DNA of 64,000 nucleotides, from contig NC_134036.1 in assembly GCF_964204645.1 (NCBI RefSeq), positions 682,001 through 746,000 of the forward strand, in the 5' to 3' direction. Positions 58,620-64,000 of this stretch are shown here, piece by piece; within the stretch, counting starts at the first letter, position 1; the number at the start of each line of letters is the position of its first letter. The translations under genes and the position numbers were made by a program. The notes under the pieces are model-generated. The model worked only from the letters and a program-made list of their open reading frames with translations. It searched no databases and had not been told where the DNA came from. Source of the stretch: Tubulanus polymorphus. Taxonomy: Eukaryota; Nemertea; Palaeonemertea; Tubulaniformes; Tubulanidae.

Positions 58620-59225
58620 CATTCGAGAGACAGCAGAGGAAGAGAGAGGGAGGGGAGAGCCAGGAGAGGGAAAGAGCCAGGAGAGGGAGAGAGCCAGGAG
58701 AGAGGGAGAGCCAGGAGAGAGAGAGAGAGAGAGAGCCAGGAGAGAGGGAGAGCCAGGAGAGAGGGAGAGCCAGGAGAGGGAGAGCCAGGAGAGAGGGAGA
58801 GCCAGGAGAAAGGGAGAGGGAGAGAGAGAGCCAGGAGAGGAAGAGCCAGGAGAGGGAGAGAGCCAGGAGAGAGGGAGAGCCAGGAGAGAGGGAGAGCCAG
58901 GAGAGGGAGAGAGCCAGGAGAGAGGGAGAGAGAGAGGGAGGGGAGCCAGGAGAGGGAGAGAGCCAGGAGAGAGGGAGAGAGCCAGGAGAGAGGGAGAGCC
59001 AGGAGAGAGGGAGAGCCAGGAGAGAGGGAGAGCCAGGAGAGAGGGAGAGCCAGGAGAGGGAGAGAGCCAGGAGAGAGGGAGAGAGAGAGGGAGGGGAGCC
59101 AGGAGAGGGAGAGAGCCAGGAGAGAGGGAGAGCCAGGAGAGAGGGAGAGCCAGGAGAGAGGGAGAGCCAGGAGAGAGGGAGAGCCAGGAGAGAGGGAGAG
59201 AGCCAGGAGAGGGAGAGGAGGCAAC
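58620..59225 (+). repeat. Purine-rich GAGCCAGGAGAG minisatellite
   Basis: About 600 bases of 16-20 bp units (gagagccaggagagaggga) with a larger block of about 166 bases repeated (gagggaggggagccagg at 58934 and 59087). Both-strand ORFs are artefacts. Confidence 0.95.
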
Positions 59226-59884
59226 AGGGTTAGAGGCAGTAGGGGGGGGGTTGATACAACAGTTCATTTTACTCTCTTTATTTCCATCTATACAAAAAAG
59301 CGAGGAGTGAACAAGAGTGATCTGTATCAATTTTCCTCTGTATTGACGTCAAATCAATATCTATTTATTGACATTAATCCGTCGTACTCAAAGCATTGAA
59401 CAGTTTATCAGTATTATTTATCTATGTCGGGATTCCAATAAAATCCGCAAAAATCTCCAGCAAATTGATAAAGCTCATATATTCTCTTCACATATCCAAG
59501 AAATAAACATGTTTGATATTATCATCAGACACCGGCCCGAAATCTGCCCTGTTCCCAATTTTGACGGATGATCTTGCCCACCCACTTTCCGGGGGCACCT
59601 TATAACAGTTTCAGTATTGTATGTTGTATGTGTTGGTTATAGTTACGTAATGAATGAAATATATCTGATACTGATGTTTACTTCACCTATAAACTGATCA
59701 ATACTCTTCTCTCTCTCTCTCTCTCTATATCCATCTAATATTTATAGTTATTCCTAACATCCGATGTATTTAATGAACAGTCTATTTCAGGAGTGAAAGT
59801 CAACGCGAATAAACACATGTAATAACTACCATTACAGTCAGTGTTTAGACCACAGAGCGTTTACTATGAAGACCAATTTATAGT

Positions 59885-60190
59885 TTCAATTCTGAACCCA
59901 GTTCCACAGTTGTGTGTTGGGTTTGATTTGACTCAGGACTCATTTCCACAGTTGTATGGATTTAATATGATTCTGAAGCCAGTTCCCAGTTGTGTGATGG
60001 GTTCAATCTAATTCTGAACCCAGTTCCACATTTGTGTGATGGGTTTGATTTGACTCTGAACCCAGTTACACAATTGTGTAGGTTTAATCTAACTCTGAAC
60101 CGAGTTCCACAGTTGTGTAGGTTTAATCTAACTCTGAAGCCAGTTCCACAGTTGTGTGATGGGTTTAATCTAACTATGAACTGAGTTCCA
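59885..60190 (+). repeat. 39-bp minisatellite related to the 43.8-kb array
   Basis: About seven units such as ctgaacccagttccacagtt followed by gtgtgatgggtttaatctaa; same family as 43795-44260, 16 kb away. Confidence 0.9.
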
Positions 60191-60529
60191 CAATAACAGT
60201 AGCTGTGTCTAGTATATGAAACTGGTGTCTAATAAGAGTCAATAGTTTTTATCAGTCAATATTCATAAAGCTGTAGACATTGATGACCTTGAGAAGATGA
60301 TGTTATATTAATAAATGAATCAGTTTACTCAGTATCTGTCCCAGCTCAATGATCAGTATCTACTCAAATCAATCATTTCTCATTATGACGCGCCATCTTT
60401 ACAGAGGCTAAAGATATTGGTTTGGATTCTTACAATGACAATAAACGGCTTTGAAGTTGAGTACTTAATAGACAAGAATGTCCCCCCCCTCCGAATACAG
60501 TTCTTCCCTAATATAAGCTCCATCAATTG

Positions 60530-60770
60530 ATAGTTTGAATCCTGACAGTGACAGAGTTTCTTTCTGTAGTTCTTCTCCGAGCTCTCCACCCCCGACAATT
60601 GATAGTTTGAATCCTGACAGGGACAGAGTTTCTTTCTGTAGTTCTTCTCTGAGCTCTCCACCCCCGACAATTGATAGTTTGAATCCTGACAGTGACAGAG
60701 TTTCTTTCTGTAGTTCTTCTCCGAGCTCTCCACCCCCGACAATTGATAGTTTGAATCCTGACAGCGACAG
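60530..60770 (+). repeat. 72-bp minisatellite, second locus, about 3.3 units
   Basis: Same unit and orientation as 56695-57478 with few differences (tccgagctctcc in two units). Confidence 0.95.
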
Positions 60771-61079
60771 AATTTCATGTTTGCACTCGTCACTAATTGA
60801 TAGAAAAGGAAATTCTTTTCTCGCGAGATTTTCGCAGATTTAGCGGCTTCGAATATTTGAACGAAGCCGACGGAATTCTCGTTTAATCCTCGTCAATTAG
60901 CTCGTTGCCATGGCGAAAAAAAATACCGCCAAACGTCTATAACCGTAGAGCACATCTGAGTTAACACGACGACGACAGACGACAATGCGAGAAATGTTTA
61001 ATCGCGGCGACAGAAATTCGTCTGGTGAAAGTTTCGATCTCTCGTCAGAACGTCTGTAACTATAAATCGAGTTAGAGTT

Positions 61080-61150
61080 GCTCAGGGCGCGAGCGAGAGA
61101 ACTCGCGAGAGAACTCGCGAGAGAACTCGCGAGAGAACTCGCGAGAGAAC
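61080..61150 (+). repeat. 12-bp palindromic repeat (aactcgcgagag)
   Basis: About five units, each containing ctcgcgag, a perfect palindrome with NruI-type core tcgcga. Confidence 0.9.
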
Positions 61151-62375
61151 ATCGGAATATTTTCGCGTTGTATCGATCATTCTTTACAACAATGTCATTC
61201 GTTTTTCTTGTTTTTTCAAAAAATCCGACGCAAACTGAATTGTGTTCGACGAGAGACGATTATCGAACGACACGAAATTGAAGCAAGCTGTCGTAGTGGA
61301 GTCAGAGAAAATACAAAAAAAATATTACTATTTGAAAATACTATAAGCTACTGTATAAAGCTACCTATACAGAAAGGCAATACAAGAAGCAAATTTAGGA
61401 TATGGTAAAGATGTTATGCACAGTGAAGGGTCCAGAGGCTGATCTTAAAGGACTTGTCACATCCCAAATGGCACTTCGATGTACAAAGGCAATATTAAGA
61501 TGACTGAAATGCGCAATTTTTTTTTTTTTTTTTTTTGACAAAATGAAACAACATAAAAACATTTGATGGACTTAAGTACAAGTCTCTCATAAGTCACTCT
61601 AGATGCATTAGAAATAATTCAAAATCCAAATAAATTTATCTAAAATTTTTGAAGTAGAGACAGCATTCAAATGAATTACTGGACCAAGGATTATACAAAT
61701 TAAGACCAGTCTAGGATCATATCATATTTGTTCAAGTTCAGTCTAAGCTCATTTTGAACCTAAAAATCTCAACTCATTTTCGCCCACGTGACTGCGCTCC
61801 GTCGTGACACTTCCAGTTGCCGTCGGTGACAATTATTGGTGGCGAATTGTTACCACGGTGACGATGAGATAAAACTGCCGGGCAGAAGTGGACGATTTCG
61901 CGTCTCGTAAAAACACCTCCGAGGGGGGTCGGTAAAAACATCGCATCAGGGGAGGGGGGATAATCGTGCAGTAACCACGGAAACTAAAATCCTGCGTAAT
62001 GCGATGGGTTGATACGGGAACAAACGATAAAAGGGTCTCGCTACGGAGAGAGCGATGACCATGGAAATAATGGGAACACTTTGATGTTTCGTCTGAGAGC
62101 CGTTGATAAAACAACTTAACTACGTTCGACATTGTGTGATAAATATGTTGCCTGTAATTTATGGATGAGTGTTGTTTAAAATAGAGGACTGCAGCTTAGC
62201 GACTGATTGCTGGCCGCAAACAGTGACATTCATTATACAGCCTGAAACATTCCTGACACTAGATTTTCACCTAAGAAAAGGGGGTAGAATTTTAAAAACC
62301 CTGGGCCTGGTATTAACCTTAACCCTCAAACTAACCAAATTCATTTCCATTTCTATATAGATATCTATTAGAATG

Positions 62376-62730
62376 AATGAATGAATGAATGAATATGAAT
62401 GAATGAATGAATAAATGATTGCTGAGGCCTGGAAATCAGGTCTATAGATATTTAAATTTTTACTATAGACTTATCAGTCCTGGTCTCTGATTGGTCCTCT
62501 CATGTCACATGATGACCTAGTGGTCTGCTAGAGTTTCTGTGATTGGCTAACCCTAACCCTAGGTCTCATGTTGGCCAGAGTGGTTTGCTAGGGTTGCTGT
62601 GATTGGCTGGTCACTGATTGGTCATGTGACCTCAGTGAGTAGTGATCAGGTGTCATACACTACTATATACTGTCAGTTGTAAACATATCATTTAGGGCCC
62701 CATTCAACATTCATACAGTTCATTTGGGCT
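62376..62730 (+). mobile_element. Dispersed repeat, copy 2 of 2
   Basis: (gaat)n head, gattgctgaggcctggaaatc, tgtgattggctaaccctaac, gtgatcaggtgtcatacact and gggccccattcaacattcat, matching 49086-49470 with one internal block missing. Confidence 0.9.
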
Positions 62731-63499
62731 TAAAGGGCTTAACTTAAAGTGAGATTATTCAGGTTCTAAATGAATAAATTTCAGTTAAATTGGGACAAGT
62801 TTCCATTCCAAATTGGGACAAGTAATGAGATGGTCAACTGTTTGTACCATTCCTGAGTCAGGCCAGTAAAACTCTAATCAACTATAATCAGCCCCTGGGT
62901 TTACATCGTCCCTCAGCAAACCTGACAGCATTGCTGGAACCAAACAACACAACCCTGTGATTAGACTGGGTGCACAGCTGAATCCCTGCCAGGGGGAGGA
63001 TGCTCGGTCCAGAGGAGTTCAATACACTCATAGTTCCTCCCTATCTATAGTTTTAAACTCCTTAATTAAAGATGACTAGGTGACTAGACAGAATGACTAG
63101 ATGACTAAACTAGAAAGTGAAGGTATGAATTAATGCGACACAAACCGTGGCAAGTGAGGTGATGAGTAAACCCATAATAAGATTATCAGTATTCATCGGG
63201 CTGCTGCAGCATCATCCACTGGTATCTACGACGGTAATTATCCTCGTTATCAATGCAACTTTCACCAGCATCTCGTAACTAACAACCACCTTGTAATTAG
63301 TGCAGGGGTGGCTGAGGATTGAGGGGGGTAGATTAGAAACGAGATGTGGCGCCGGAGAGTCTACAGTTTACCTGACGTGTCAACACCACCACCACCACCA
63401 CACGAGCTGACTCATACATACCTCACTCACCAGGGACGGCTTCCATCACGATTCAAACCACTGAACAAGGGAGCGTTCAGAGAATTCAAGAGAACTACA

Positions 63500-63765
63500 A
63501 AAAGAAACAACTCAGGATTCTCTGCAACTCTGTCACTGTCAGGATTCAAACTATGAATTGTCGGGGGTGGAGAGCTCAGAGAAGAACTACAGAAAGAAAC
63601 TCTGTCACTGTCAGGATTCAAACTATCAATTGTCGGGGGTGGAGAGCTTAGAGAAGAACTACAGAAAGAAACTCTGTCACTGTCAGGATTCAAAATATCA
63701 ATTGTCGGGGCTGGAGAGCTCAGAGAAGAACTACAGAAAGAAACTCTGTCACTGTCAGGATTCAA
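63500..63765 (-). repeat. 72-bp minisatellite, third locus, inverted
   Basis: Three and a half units of the 56.7-kb repeat in reverse orientation (gaattgtcgggggtggagag, ctacagaaagaaactctgtc). The first partial unit (63485-63555) is decayed. Confidence 0.93.
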
Positions 63766-63961
63766 TTACTGGTCAGAGGTCCAGGACAAAACCGAAATTG
63801 CTACAAACTTGACTGAAGATCATGTAAGAAACTCTTCAGTTCCCAACAGAATTCTAACCTCACGGAGAGTTGATTTACCGGTAACTGATCCTGACATTCA
63901 GTAAACCTTCAATTAATTATGCAAATTACGACAACAACAAACTTGAAAATCTGAACAACCT

Positions 63962-64000
63962 GTTAGCAGCAGCAGCATCAGCAGCAGCAGCACCTGCAGT
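63962..64000 (+). repeat. (AGC)n microsatellite at the window edge
   Basis: agcagcagcagcatcagcag onward; continues beyond the window or ends there. Confidence 0.85.

Noticed and set aside
58571-59399. 217-264 codon ORFs rich in Ser/Leu/Pro or Glu/Arg/Gly
   Set aside because: Pure by-product of a purine-rich minisatellite open on both strands.

Overview
The window is animal nuclear DNA: AT-rich, intron-dense and full of simple repeats, minisatellites and small fold-back elements. Gene structure and repeat style suggest a marine lophotrochozoan (mollusc-like), but this is inference. Two protein genes are recognisable, both on the minus strand, plus one tRNA gene.

1-2.5 kb: a complete five-exon Rab27 small GTPase gene, ATG at 2519 and stop at 474, predicted 226 residues. 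2.5-17.8 kb: intergenic DNA with purine-rich tracts, many tandem arrays (28, 33, 42, 92 and 40 bp units), a (CTG)28 tract and a tRNA-Lys(CTT) gene at 12182-12254.

17.8-40.9 kb: a DCC/neogenin netrin receptor (frazzled/UNC-40 family). I rebuilt 24 coding exons with consistent splice phases: four Ig domains, six FN3 domains, one membrane helix and a cytoplasmic tail with the P1 and C-terminal P3 motifs. Without the signal-peptide exon this is 1389 residues. Two further candidate exons in the tail (21681-21755 and 18926-19027) are multiples of three in phase 1-1, so each could be included or skipped without changing the frame. A candidate signal-peptide exon lies at 44459-44531, and a possible alternative start exon at 26396-26414.

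41-64 kb: upstream or first-intron DNA with no confident gene. It holds long microsatellites, a 72-bp minisatellite at three loci, a 380-bp dispersed repeat in two copies and purine-rich arrays. One coding-like ORF behind a good splice acceptor (50339-50560) is unidentified.

A recurring theme is fold-back (MITE-like) elements. Several families with different cores share termini resembling GGGCCCAGTT, and they sit nested or back to back in introns of the receptor gene. One element (26616-26896) has perfect 12-bp terminal repeats flanked by TTAA, as expected for a piggyBac-type MITE.

The two genes have unrelated jobs (vesicle exocytosis; axon guidance and adhesion), and nothing links them beyond adjacency. 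Exon boundaries come from reading GT/AG sites, reading frame and family similarity; no transcript evidence was available.
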